From Nonlabens xylanidelens (GTDB lineage: Bacteria > Bacteroidota > Bacteroidia > Flavobacteriales > Flavobacteriaceae), in contig NZ_PTJE01000002.1 of NCBI RefSeq assembly GCF_002934445.1, positions 67,392-131,391 on the forward strand: a stretch of 64,000 nucleotides of DNA. Reading direction: 5' to 3'. Positions within the stretch are counted from its first letter, which is position 1. The number at the start of each line of letters is the position of its first letter. This document shows positions 54,401-63,535 of this stretch, piece after piece. The notes below the pieces were generated by a model. It made no database searches, was not told where the DNA came from, and saw only the letters and a list, made by a program, of their open reading frames with translations. Position numbers and translations under genes: made by a program.

Positions 54401-55185
54401 TCTATATCGATTATGGATTTTATATAACCTAGACCACGTACCAGATATTCTGCCTGATTAATCTCTAGAGTTTGTGCACCTATATCTTTATTACTTTCCT
54501 TAACTGCTTTTACAACGGCAGCCATTGTAATATCGTACTGACGCATTTTTTCTGGATCGATATCTATTTGATATTCTTGTACATAACCGCCTATTGAGGC
54601 TACTTCAGAAACTCCACTAGCTGACGATAAACCAAATTTTACATAATAATCCTGTATGCTACGTAACTCGTGTAAATCCCAGCCACCGGTAACATTACCG
54701 TCTTTATCACGGCCTTCTAAAGTGTACCAAAAGATCTGTCCTAATCCTGTTGCATCTGGACCCAAAGTAGGGTTAACACCATCTGGTAACAGGTTAGATG
54801 GCAGCGAATTGAGTTTTTCTAAAATGCGACTGCGTGACCAGTAAAATTCTGCATCTTCTTCAAATATGATGTAGATACTAGAGAAGCCGAACATAGAAGA
54901 ACTACGTATGGTCTTTACTCCAGGAATACCCAGAAGAGAAGAGGTGAGTGGATAGGTAATTTGATCTTCTATATCTTGTGGAGAACGACCTTCCCACTTT
55001 GTATAAACTATTTGCTGGTTCTCTCCTATATCTGGAATAGCATCTACCGCTACAGGGTCAGATGGTAAGAAACCTAAATCCCAATTAAATGGTGCGTTAA
55101 TAGTACCCCAGCCCACAAATAGGCAAAGAAGTAATACAGCTATTAATTTGTTTTCTATAAGAAATTTAATCGCCTTATTAAGCAT
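51427..55185 (-). CDS. cusA: CusA/CzcA-family heavy-metal efflux RND pump
   Basis: A proton-driven pump of 1252 residues, about 200 longer than E. coli CusA (1047). RND features: N-terminal membrane helix, porter loops, the HAE motif IRPCLMTTVTTILALLP near the C-terminus, and conserved periplasmic DYYVKFGLSSASGVSEVASIGG-type text (read in parts). The extra length lies at ~535-645, where five or so additional hydrophobic segments with a palindrome-encoded LSRKR loop (~578) sit before the second porter half, and also in an ~80-residue insert around 740-820. Overlaps the TolC gene by 11 bases. Confidence 0.92.
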   Translation of the reverse strand: MLNKAIKFLIENKLIAVLLLCLFVGWGTINAPFNWDLGFLPSDPVAVDAIPDIGENQQIVYTKWEGRSPQDIEDQITYPLTSSLLGIPGVKTIRSSSMFGFSSIYIIFEEDAEFYWSRSRILEKLNSLPSNLLPDGVNPTLGPDATGLGQIFWYTLEGRDKDGNVTGGWDLHELRSIQDYYVKFGLSSASGVSEVASIGGYVQEYQIDIDPEKMRQYDITMAAVVKAVKESNKDIGAQTLEINQAEYLVRGLGYIKSIIDIESAVVDSKGFTSLRIKDIANVHLGPAARRGILDKEGAEVVGGVVIARYGANPLEVINNVKAQIAELSSGLPTKTLSDGRVSQLTIVPFYDRTVLIKETLHTLREALTIEILITILVIIIMVFNLRASILISGLLPVAVLMVFVAMKLFHVDANIVALSGIAIAIGTMVDVGVILAENMIRHLHDEKLRVSEDGTPFTINEVIYNATSEVSGAILTAVLTTIISFVPVFTMIGAEGKLFRPLAFTKTMALTASLIVALFLIPPFAAFLFRKTTIGNRFKLVINALLLLLGITSIVYGYWLGLVLIGFSIVALWSLLGTLSRKRANYINIAIAAIAIVFLLANYWRPLGFDRNIGLNLVFVSLICFGLLGAFTLLRRYYERILKWALANKILFLIIPLTVLTLGILIMRDTSKEFMPALNEGSFLLMPTSLPHSGVEENKRVLQQLDMAVASIPEIETVVGKSGRTESALDPAPLSMYENMIQYKSEFMRNAQGERQRYRVNEDGFYVLKNNQLIINPNRPIDKGASYYRAVLRTTAQREDLIEDEDGEYYRNWRPEINNPDDIWNEIIKVTKLPGVTSAPKLQPIETRLIMLQTGMRAPMGIKVKGPDLKTIEKFGVELESILKQVTGVKEQAVFADRIVGKPYLLIDIKREQLARYGISVSDVQEILEVAVGGMPLTQTVEGRERYAVRVRYPRELRTTPEDLKGIYVPVDKGSPVPLSEFVEIRYEQGPQVIKSEDTFLIGYVLFDKLSNFAEVDVVENAQELIQKHIASGDLIVPQGISYSFTGTYENQLRAEKTLAVVVPLALIIIFIILYFQFKSVATSLMVFTGIAVAFAGGFIMIWLYGQDWFFNFNLFGENMRDLFNMKTIHLSVAVWVGFIALFGIATDDGVVMATYLTQTFDKEQPTDKKEIRNATLLAAGKRIRPCLMTTVTTILALLPVLTSTGKGSDIMIPMAIPIFGGMIIDVTSYFLVPVLYSWKKEYQLKRSKNEI
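53438..53453. repeat. 16-bp palindrome inside cusA
   Basis: Exact copy, read on the minus strand in the third frame as LSRKR, in a loop between extra membrane segments. Confidence 0.95.
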
Positions 55186-55293
55186 AAGTATTGATTATTA
55201 GAATGTTGAAAAGAATATATGTTTGATAATGACACATGTATTTGTAACCCAATACAGAAATACCGTTGAGCTAGATTTTCAAAAACTAATAAA

Positions 55294-55716
55294 TCAGATT
55301 AAAAAAGACTGGTGCAGGACTTGCACATCTCGCTTAGGAATAGGAGGCGAGTAGTGTATAAAAGGAACCTCGAGCGAGGTAGTACTTTCAAAAATACTTA
55401 AGTAAGAATAAGTGAAAGAAGCAATGAATAATTGCTGATTAAAAGTGATTTTATCTAAAGATGTTTTAAGATCTTCCTGACCTTGTTTAATCACTTCATG
55501 ATCTGTACAACATGATTTTTTTTGAACTGTAGGTAATTCACAATCTGCCATAACAGCCATATCTTTTTCCATACCACAAGATTTTACTTTACTTGCAAAT
55601 GAGAAATCTACCAACGTATCTCCACAATAATGCATGTCCACAGTAAATGACATCGTAGTAAATAGAACTACGCAAGTCATAAATATGGCAAGTGATTTAT
55701 GTGTAAATTGTTTCAT
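55294..55716 (-). CDS. HYC_CC_PP-family small protein, Cys-rich
   Basis: About 140 residues: a signal-like N-terminal helix, then the family signature MHYCGDTLVDFS (~27), SCGME and KKSCCTDHE (~70), and a Pro-rich end. The HYC, CC and PP blocks that give the family its name are all visible. It is found beside copper/zinc efflux genes in Bacteroidetes and may bind the metal in the periplasm. I start at the ATG 55714-55716; the upstream TTG at 55732 would overlap the -7 box. First gene of the copper operon, 108 bases before cusA. Confidence 0.85.
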   Translation of the reverse strand: MKQFTHKSLAIFMTCVVLFTTMSFTVDMHYCGDTLVDFSFASKVKSCGMEKDMAVMADCELPTVQKKSCCTDHEVIKQGQEDLKTSLDKITFNQQLFIASFTYSYLSIFESTTSLEVPFIHYSPPIPKRDVQVLHQSFLI

Positions 55717-55721
55717 TATCA

Positions 55722-55729
55722 CAAATTTA
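55722..55729 (-). promoter_or_regulatory. -7 promoter element of the copper operon (TAAATTTG)
   Basis: Minus-strand TAAATTTG ends five bases before the ATG at 55716, so the transcript would start at or within a base or two of the start codon. A CAA at 55753-55755 (TTG on the minus strand) is a poor -33 candidate at long spacing. Confidence 0.55.
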
Positions 55730-56231
55730 CTCAATTTCTAACTATCATTAAGCCAATTAACAAATAGATAATAAATAAGCTGATTTGTTTTAAAATTGAA
55801 ATCCTAGAATCGCATCGTAATGTAGATTGTAATGCTAATTAAATCATTTTCAATCTTACGATTAATAATCAAAGCTTATTATTTCTAAATAACGCGCTGA
55901 TTATTGTTCTAGGGAAAAGTATTCTAGACATTACTGCTTACTATTATTAATATGATAGAAAGTGATTGTTCGTTAAATCAGATGGTTTAAATGTGAATGC
56001 TCATTATGGGTAACAAATAGTAGAGTATGAATTGAGAGAAGCAAGTTGCTAATTATTCTATTTGACATAATATATATTATGGTTCATTTAATAAATATGT
56101 AGAAATAACAAGGAACCACAGCTATTACGACGATATTACCATTTTTAAGCTATTCATAGAATTGACTATAATGTATTCTTTTACATTATAAATTAAATAC
56201 ACGATTCTCAGAGACTTGAAATTAGTAAATT
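55730..56231. other. Intergenic stretch without genes
   Basis: About 500 AT-rich bases with no ORF of note, no tRNA and no palindrome copy. The only structure seen is a 9-bp hairpin of A-T pairs at 56167-56190. Confidence 0.6.
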
Positions 56232-56561
56232 TTATAACTGGATTCGTTCCTGTAAAATCTCAATCAACTCATTAGAACCATATTTGTAAATATCTTTAAT
56301 ATCCAGCACGGTTATTTTATTATGCCAGGTTGAATCAAAAACCTCTTTAATTATTTTCAGATGCTTGTTTTCCATGACATAGATTTTATCAGCAGCATCT
56401 AATTGTTTTAGCCTTAAATAATTTGTCCCTAGATTATTACAAGTCTTTTTATTTGTTCCAGCAGATTCATAATTATTTTCCGGAAATAAATTACTAAAAT
56501 AATCCTCTGCAGTTTTAGAACGATCTTTGTTTGCTGAACAGATAAACAAAATATTTTTCAT
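56232..56561 (-). CDS. Small protein tyrosine phosphatase of the COG4551 type
   Basis: A 109-residue protein with the CX5R phosphatase loop FICSANKDRSKTAE (Cys9, Arg15) at the N-terminus, YESAGT in the middle and VLDIKDIYKYG near the end supplying the acidic residue. This short form (about 110 residues rather than ~150 for low-molecular-weight PTPases) is normal for the family, which is common in bacteria and of unclear substrate. It stands alone. Confidence 0.82.
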   Translation of the reverse strand: MKNILFICSANKDRSKTAEDYFSNLFPENNYESAGTNKKTCNNLGTNYLRLKQLDAADKIYVMENKHLKIIKEVFDSTWHNKITVLDIKDIYKYGSNELIEILQERIQL

Positions 56562-56670
56562 AGCTAAGAACTTTTTCGCATGCCAAATATATTTACTTCA
56601 TATGGTGATCTGATTACAAAATGTTAGTTAATCGAATTTACATTTCTAGCATAAATACTATTGAAAACAA

Positions 56671-56702
56671 AAAAAAGGGAGAATAATTTTCATTATTCTC
56701 CC
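56671..56702 (-). terminator. Rho-independent terminator
   Basis: Eleven-bp stem (56677-56687 with 56692-56702), loop of four, followed on the minus strand by eight T. It ends the DUF6515-like gene. Confidence 0.85.
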
Positions 56703-56724
56703 TGGGGCTAATTCAGTATGTGAT

Positions 56725-57345
56725 CTAATTCATATCAATAATACCAACAACTTCATAGGCTCTGGTCCCATCATATTGTATCTTTTCATAAAGCACATTT
56801 GCGTACTCATAATAAGTTTCACCATCTAGAACTACTTTCTCATAATCGTCTGGTAATTCATATACTATAGTTCCTATTTCAGGTTCTATTACTTCATATT
56901 CATTATCAACTTGATTATAAAAAATTCCATTTACATTGTAATAATTATGGTTATTAAAACGTACTGTTCTATAATTAATAGGTAATACATTTATTCTAAA
57001 ACCAACTTTAGGCGCTATTACAATATATCGACCTCTAGACTGTGTATAATATTTATTATTAGAGTAATAATAATTTTGACCATTGTGACGCACTACTGTT
57101 CTATTAGGTACGTTTCTAACAGAAATCACTTTCTTTTTGGGTGTTTTATAAGTAACTCTATTACTAGCTATTCTACCTTTAGTAGATCTACTAGGTGTCG
57201 TTACTGTTCTCGTTTTAGTAATCGTAGTGGTTGTTTTTCTATTGTCTTTTTTAATGGTAGTAATTCGCGATTGAGCATTGACTTGGACAGTCATTGCTAG
57301 TAAAAAAGCAATAGGAACAATATATCTTTTAGTAATTGATTTCAT
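56725..57345 (-). CDS. Secreted basic protein, DUF6515-like
   Basis: A 206-residue secreted protein (signal ~1-24, cleavage after VNAQ). The mature N-terminus is a Thr/Lys/Arg-rich low-complexity stretch (~30-75). The remainder has three Tyr-rich repeats of the form NYYY...YYTQ...VIAP.VG, each pairing a short beta hairpin. The pattern matches DUF6515 as I remember it, a family of bacterial outer-surface proteins of unknown function. Confidence 0.72.
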   Translation of the reverse strand: MKSITKRYIVPIAFLLAMTVQVNAQSRITTIKKDNRKTTTTITKTRTVTTPSRSTKGRIASNRVTYKTPKKKVISVRNVPNRTVVRHNGQNYYYSNNKYYTQSRGRYIVIAPKVGFRINVLPINYRTVRFNNHNYYNVNGIFYNQVDNEYEVIEPEIGTIVYELPDDYEKVVLDGETYYEYANVLYEKIQYDGTRAYEVVGIIDMN

Positions 57346-57489
57346 GACTTTCTATTTATGTGATTAAACTTTGCTATACTTCACTTATATGACGCACATC
57401 AAGCAGAAAGGTTTAAAATACCCTATCACATACATTTGTTAAAATCTTATATCACTATTAAAATATTTTCAGACCATTAGAAAAATTAG

Positions 57490-57525
57490 GCATAAAAAAA
57501 GGCACACTATTAAGTGTACCTTTAT
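57490..57525 (-). terminator. Terminator of the EF-hand lipoprotein gene
   Basis: Nearly perfect stem (AAAGGCACACT with AGTGTACCTTT, one mismatch) with a T-run on the minus strand, just after the stop at 57546. Confidence 0.7.
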
Positions 57526-57545
57526 TGTAAATAATAATGAAAATA

Positions 57546-57845
57546 TTATTTCAGTAAACCTAGTAATCCTGTTAATTCTGTTAGGTTTAAACTAGAGTTA
57601 TTATCCTTATCTAAAACATTGAAGTTTTCAGAAACAGATCCTATTGCCTCTGTAGAACTAATTGCCTCATCTTTATTTGCATCTAACAAAGTAAAAAGAC
57701 TAGAAATTTGCTGTACAGTAGAGTTAGAACTTAAAGAACTTAACAATGTTGCCGCTTGCGATATGCTAGAAGTGTTCATATTCTTTACGCTGTTACAACT
57801 AGTCATTGATGCTACTACTATTATTGCTAATGCTACTTTTTTCAT
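57546..57845 (-). CDS. Small lipoprotein with two EF-hand-like calcium motifs
   Basis: A 99-residue protein: signal with lipobox VASMTSC (Cys16), a Ser-rich linker, then two EF-hand loops, DANKDEAISSTEA (~54-66) and DKDNNSSLNLTEL (~78-90). Each has Asp/Asn/Asp at positions 1, 3 and 5 and Glu at 12. It probably binds calcium at the outer surface. No neighbour suggests a partner. Confidence 0.75.
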   Translation of the reverse strand: MKKVALAIIVVASMTSCNSVKNMNTSSISQAATLLSSLSSNSTVQQISSLFTLLDANKDEAISSTEAIGSVSENFNVLDKDNNSSLNLTELTGLLGLLK

Positions 57846-58132
57846 GATGTATTTTTATTTATAACCGTAAAGGTAATGGCACACTTGATTCAAAACTAAA
57901 CGAGAAATACATGTGTTCTAACAATCGTTAAAACACCTATTTAAAGGTTGTAATGCGTTTTTACAACTGCTTTTTAACTATTACAATAAAAGTTTTTCCA
58001 TCCACTACTCCATTCCGTTCGCATCAACCATAGCTTAATAATTAGATTAAATTGATCTCATTTTACCCTTACTTTTAGGAGAGAATTTTTATGTTTTGAT
58101 AAAATACATCGTTCATAATTCAATTATATGTT

Positions 58133-58140
58133 TACATTTG
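58133..58140 (+). promoter_or_regulatory. -7 promoter element of the thiamine operon (TACATTTG)
   Basis: Exact TAnnTTTG match ending six bases before the riboswitch; no convincing -33 box. Transcription would start at the first base of the aptamer. Confidence 0.65.
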
Positions 58141-58145
58141 TGATG

Positions 58146-58229
58146 TAAACTTTAGGAGTAGCTATTAAATTAGTTTGAGAAAAATCCTTAGAACCTGATT
58201 TGGTTAATACCAACGTAGGGAAAAGTTAT
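58146..58229 (+). promoter_or_regulatory. TPP riboswitch
   Basis: The thiamine pyrophosphate aptamer is recognisable by GGAGTAGCT (P1/P2 5' part), TTGAGA (J3/2 equivalent of CTGAGA), GAACCTGAT and the 3' half TACCAACGTAGGGA, in the canonical order and spacing. It lies directly in front of thiS-thiC. A G-C-containing hairpin follows (~58234-58252), and the region to 58318 probably forms the expression platform; whether the control is transcriptional or translational cannot be told from sequence. Confidence 0.92.
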
Positions 58230-58318
58230 CAGCTTGTTGTATGCACAACACTGCACCTTTTCTATTCTCAAAACTTTTATCGTTTATAACATTACTCACA
58301 TAAAGTAATTTATATCTC

Positions 58319-58522
58319 ATGATAAACATAAAAGTAAATAACACTTTTCATAAAATTCAACCTAATAGCACTGTACAAATGGTACTCATCACACTCGCTA
58401 TACCGGTTAATGGAATTGCTGTAGCTATAAATCAAGACATTATTACGAATACAGATTGGGATAAAAAAATCTTAATCGACGGCGATCAAATTCTTATAAT
58501 AACTGCCACTCAAGGTGGTTAG
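58319..58522 (+). CDS. thiS: Sulfur carrier protein ThiS
   Basis: A 67-residue ubiquitin-like protein ending in the required di-glycine (TATQGG), which is adenylated and thiocarboxylated before donating sulfur to the thiazole. The start ATG is 90 bases after the riboswitch. First gene of the operon; the activating enzyme ThiF is not in this window and may lie beyond thiH. Confidence 0.93.
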   Translation: MINIKVNNTFHKIQPNSTVQMVLITLAIPVNGIAVAINQDIITNTDWDKKILIDGDQILIITATQGG

Positions 58523-58589
58523 TTGTCATTCAACAACTTATAGCTACTCACCTCCTACACATCAAAAATCAAACCTACTGTAAGCATAA

Positions 58590-60476
<1,887 letters not shown>

Positions 60477-60484
60477 TATTTTAA

Positions 60485-60579
60485 GGGAGTTCCCACGCTT
60501 TAAAATAAAAAGCGTGGGCGGGCTTTCTGTTATATCTTTTGCCAAAAAAGCAAAAGGATGCCACTACAATCCCTAACTC
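60485..60579 (+). ncRNA. Structured intergenic element, copy A
   Basis: A ~95-base element folds as a three-helix junction. The closing helix is GAGTT/AACTC (60487-60491 with 60575-60579). P2 is a 10-bp stem (60492-60501 with 60509-60518), and P3 is CTTTTGC/GCAAAAG (60535-60541 with 60549-60555). The unpaired parts GGGCTTTC and GGATGCC...ATCCC recur in the inverted copy at 61211. It sits between thiC and the TenI-like gene. RNA function is inferred from structure and from the second copy. Confidence 0.6.
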
Positions 60580-60596
60580 AAAAACACTTCTTAATT

Positions 60597-61199
60597 ATGA
60601 TAATTCTTATTGCTCCAGAAAATGATATTTCAAACGAAATAGAAATATTGAACCAGTTGTTTGAAGAAGGTTTAATGTTTTATCACTTGAGAAAACCAGC
60701 AAAAAATTACCAAGAACACGTTGCATACTTAAATAAGATTGATAAGGAGTATCACAACAGAATTGTAGTGCATTATCATCATGAATTGATCAACGAGTTC
60801 AACTTAAAAGGAATTCATTTTCAGGAACAAAAAAGAATAGATCATATCGATAATCCTGGACAATATTTTAAGAACCTAGATATGTATGGAAAAACAATCA
60901 GTTCTTCTTTTCATGAACCAGAAGTTTTAGAAGCTTGTTATTTTGAATTTGATTATCATTTATTGAGTCCTGTTTTTTCTTCTATTTCTAAACAAGGTTA
61001 TCAAGGCCGCGGTTTTAATGTGAATTCCATCCATAAAACCATCATAGGCATGGGCGGTATAGATACAGAAACCATAGAAGAAACTTTACAGTTGGGTTTT
61101 AAAGGTATAGGTGTTTTGGGTGGCGTGTGGAATACAGAAAATCCTGTAGAGAGTTTTAAAAGAATTAAAAAGCAATTTGAGAAATCAAGCTTAAAATAG
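60597..61199 (+). CDS. Thiamine-phosphate-synthase-like protein (TenI/ThiE family)
   Basis: A ~200-residue TIM-barrel protein: APENDISNEIEILNQLF, FYHLRKPAK, then LSPVFSSISKQGYQGRGFN (~133) and the phosphate-binding end IIGMGGIDTETIEETLQLGFKGIGVLGG. Compared with true ThiE (62101) the phosphate and pyrophosphate loops are less conserved, which suggests TenI (thiazole tautomerase) or a diverged role. I start at the ATG at 60597, which gives a standard N-terminus; the ATG at 60558 lies inside the structured element. Confidence 0.8.
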   Translation: MIILIAPENDISNEIEILNQLFEEGLMFYHLRKPAKNYQEHVAYLNKIDKEYHNRIVVHYHHELINEFNLKGIHFQEQKRIDHIDNPGQYFKNLDMYGKTISSSFHEPEVLEACYFEFDYHLLSPVFSSISKQGYQGRGFNVNSIHKTIIGMGGIDTETIEETLQLGFKGIGVLGGVWNTENPVESFKRIKKQFEKSSLK

Positions 61200-61210
61200 A
61201 TACACTGATT

Positions 61211-61302
61211 GCGTTAAGGATAGAACGGCATGTCTGAGCTCTTTTTGTGATTTTTCTTCACAAAAAAGCGAGTAGTGATAGCCTGGCCCTTTAGGGAACG
61301 CC
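61211..61302 (-). ncRNA. Structured intergenic element, inverted copy B
   Basis: Read on the minus strand it has the same plan as copy A: closing helix GCGTT/AACGC (61297-61301 with 61211-61215), a short P2 (CCCT/AGGG at 61287-61290 and 61293-61296) and a long P3 (61238-61250 with 61258-61269). The conserved single strands near GGCTATC and ATGCC...ATCC are also shared. The closing helix shows one covarying pair against copy A. It lies 14 bases before the thiD GTG. Confidence 0.6.
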
Positions 61303-61315
61303 TTAATAATGAGTT

Positions 61316-62104
61316 GTGAACTCTAAAATAAGAAACCACGTGAACGATAAAAACTACATATTAACCATTGCAGGCTTAGATCCTTCTAGTGGCGCAGGAA
61401 TCACCTCAGATTTAAAAACGTTTGAGGCACATAATTTTTACGGTTTATCAGTTTGTACGGCGGTAACTGTTCAAAACGATGTCTCATTTAAAAAATGTAT
61501 TTGGATAGAAAGAGATGATATTTTAAGCCAATTAGAAACGCTCTTAGAACGGTTTACCATAACCGCTGTGAAAATAGGAGTCGTTAAATCTTGGGATGTT
61601 TTATTAGAAGTATTAACGGTTTTGAGAGCGTACAATTCTAGTATACTTATAGTTTTAGATCCCATTTTAAAAGCCAGTGCTGGATTTACTTTTCACGATT
61701 CTCAAAATCTACATGTACTTGAAAAAGTTTTAGAAAAGTGTGATTTTATAACTCCTAATTATGAGGAAATACAAGAGTTATTTCCAGATAAATCAATTGA
61801 GGATACTATAAATTTTATTACTCAAAGAACCAATATCTATTTAAAAGGCGGTCATAGAATGGATAAGAAAGGTTGGGATGAAGTGTATTATGATATAGAA
61901 GAAAAACTGGTCTTACCTCCTATTTCTACTGGAGTTGTTTTTGAGAAACATGGCAGCGGTTGTGTTTTATCATCTGCTCTTGCGTCCTATTTATCACAAG
62001 GCGTATCAATAGAAGAGGCCTGTAAAAACACTAAACGATACATAGAACAATTTTTAACTTCTAACGAGACTTTATTAGGTACTCATAATTATGAAAATTC
62101 ATGA
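61316..62104 (+). CDS. thiD: Hydroxymethylpyrimidine/phosphomethylpyrimidine kinase
   Basis: A 262-residue ribokinase-like enzyme that phosphorylates HMP and HMP-P. The N-terminal IAGLDPSSGAGITSDLK (~19-35) and the anion-hole motif EKHGSGCVLSSALAS (~204) are the family hallmarks. The start is GTG at 61316, with a second in-frame GTG nine codons on. It overlaps thiE by four bases (ATGA), so the two are translationally coupled. Confidence 0.93.
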   Translation: MNSKIRNHVNDKNYILTIAGLDPSSGAGITSDLKTFEAHNFYGLSVCTAVTVQNDVSFKKCIWIERDDILSQLETLLERFTITAVKIGVVKSWDVLLEVLTVLRAYNSSILIVLDPILKASAGFTFHDSQNLHVLEKVLEKCDFITPNYEEIQELFPDKSIEDTINFITQRTNIYLKGGHRMDKKGWDEVYYDIEEKLVLPPISTGVVFEKHGSGCVLSSALASYLSQGVSIEEACKNTKRYIEQFLTSNETLLGTHNYENS

Positions 62105-62724
62105 TCGATACGTTACAATACATCACACAAGGAAATTCACCTCAAGATCATATAGACAACCTGTTTAAGGCGTGTAATTACGGTATAAAATGGGTGCAAT
62201 TGCGTGTGAAAAATACGGATGATGCAACTGTCTTAAATACAGCTATAAAAGCTAGAGAAATTACAAACGAGTATGGGGTTAAATTGATTATAAACGATCA
62301 TTATAAAATCGCAAAAGAGGTACAAGCAGATGGTGTACATCTAGGTAAAACCGATGCCTGTCCCCTATTAGCTCGTGAATATTTAGGTAATGATTTTATC
62401 ATAGGTGGTACGGCAAATACTCTAGAAGACTGTAGAGTTTTGCTAGAAAAAAAAGTAGACTATATAGGCCTAGGGCCTTACCAATTCACTGAAACTAAAA
62501 AGAATTTAAGTCCAGTACTAGGAGTTAAGGGTTATCGAGATATACTTAAAGAATTGAAAACCAAAACACCTATAATCGCTATAGGTGGTATTGCTCTTAA
62601 TGATGTAGCTGCTATTCTAAAAACTGGTGTTTATGGTATAGCAGTTTCTGGAGTGATAACGAGTAACATGTCTAGTATAAAAGAGTTTCAGGATATTTTA
62701 AAGGCCACGTATTTATCAGAATAA
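62101..62724 (+). CDS. thiE: Thiamine-phosphate synthase
   Basis: Joins HMP-PP and thiazole phosphate to thiamine phosphate. The 207-residue TIM barrel has QLRVKNTDD (~33), LIINDHYKIAKEVQADGVHLGKTD (~61, shown in part) and the phosphate loop GIALNDVAAILKTGVYGIAVSG (~162). All motifs of functional ThiE are present, unlike in the TenI-like gene upstream. Confidence 0.95.
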   Translation: MIDTLQYITQGNSPQDHIDNLFKACNYGIKWVQLRVKNTDDATVLNTAIKAREITNEYGVKLIINDHYKIAKEVQADGVHLGKTDACPLLAREYLGNDFIIGGTANTLEDCRVLLEKKVDYIGLGPYQFTETKKNLSPVLGVKGYRDILKELKTKTPIIAIGGIALNDVAAILKTGVYGIAVSGVITSNMSSIKEFQDILKATYLSE

Positions 62725-62761
62725 ACGTGCGAATAGAAAGTCAAAATTTTAAAAAGAAAAA

Positions 62762-63532
62762 ATGAACAACCTACTAAAGATTGCCGATAAAGAATTTAGC
62801 TCTCGTTTATTTACAGGAACAGGAAAATTTAGCTCTTCACAAATAATGAAAGAGGCATTACTAGCTTCTCAAAGTGAATTGATAACCGTTGCTTTAAAAA
62901 GAGTCGATGTTCAAAATGAAAATGACGATATTCTATCTCATTTAAATCATAAACATATCAACTTACTGCCTAACACATCTGGAGTTAGAACTGCCAAAGA
63001 AGCCATTTTTGCTGCAAAATTATCTAGAGAAGCGTTAGGAACAAATTGGGTGAAATTAGAAATACATCCAGATCCAAGATATTTATTACCAGACCCTATA
63101 GAAACATTAAAAGCGGCAGAAGAATTAGTAAAGTTAGGTTTTGTCGTGATGCCTTACATTCATGCAGATCCTGTTTTATGTAAACGTCTAGAAGATGTAG
63201 GTGTGCAATGTGTCATGCCTCTAGGTGCTCCTATAGGAAGCAATAAAGGATTAAAAACTCAAGATTTTCTAGAGATAATAATAGAACAATCTAATGTGCC
63301 GGTAATAATTGATGCTGGTATAGGCGCACCATCACACGCAGCATATGCGATGGAATTAGGCGCAGATGCTGTTCTAGTAAACACAGCGATTGCAGTATCT
63401 CAAGATCCAATTAAAATGGCTGTGGCTTTTAAAATGGCGGTTGAGGCTGGTAGAATGGCATACGAAGCAAAACTTGCACCTATAAATAAAAAGGCTGCTG
63501 CAAGTAGTCCATTAACTAGTTTCTTAAATTAA
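62762..63532 (+). CDS. thiG: Thiazole synthase ThiG
   Basis: A 256-residue TIM barrel that forms the thiazole from deoxyxylulose phosphate, a glycine imine and the ThiS thiocarboxylate. The Schiff-base Lys lies in TVALKRVD (~47), followed by [11 protein letters not shown] and the C-terminal phosphate site [11 protein letters not shown] and [15 protein letters not shown]. Length is normal. It lies 37 bases after thiE. Confidence 0.96.
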   Translation: MNNLLKIADKEFSSRLFTGTGKFSSSQIMKEALLASQSELITVALKRVDVQNENDDILSHLNHKHINLLPNTSGVRTAKEAIFAAKLSREALGTNWVKLEIHPDPRYLLPDPIETLKAAEELVKLGFVVMPYIHADPVLCKRLEDVGVQCVMPLGAPIGSNKGLKTQDFLEIIIEQSNVPVIIDAGIGAPSHAAYAMELGADAVLVNTAIAVSQDPIKMAVAFKMAVEAGRMAYEAKLAPINKKAAASSPLTSFLN

Positions 63533-63535
63533 AGT

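Noticed and set aside
55735-56231. Hidden small gene or RNA in the 500-base gap
   Set aside because: No frame of coding quality and no tRNA-like or riboswitch-like pattern; the one hairpin is all A-T.
60558-60596. Upstream ATG for the TenI-like gene
   Set aside because: It lies inside structured element A and adds residues that do not fit the barrel's first strand.
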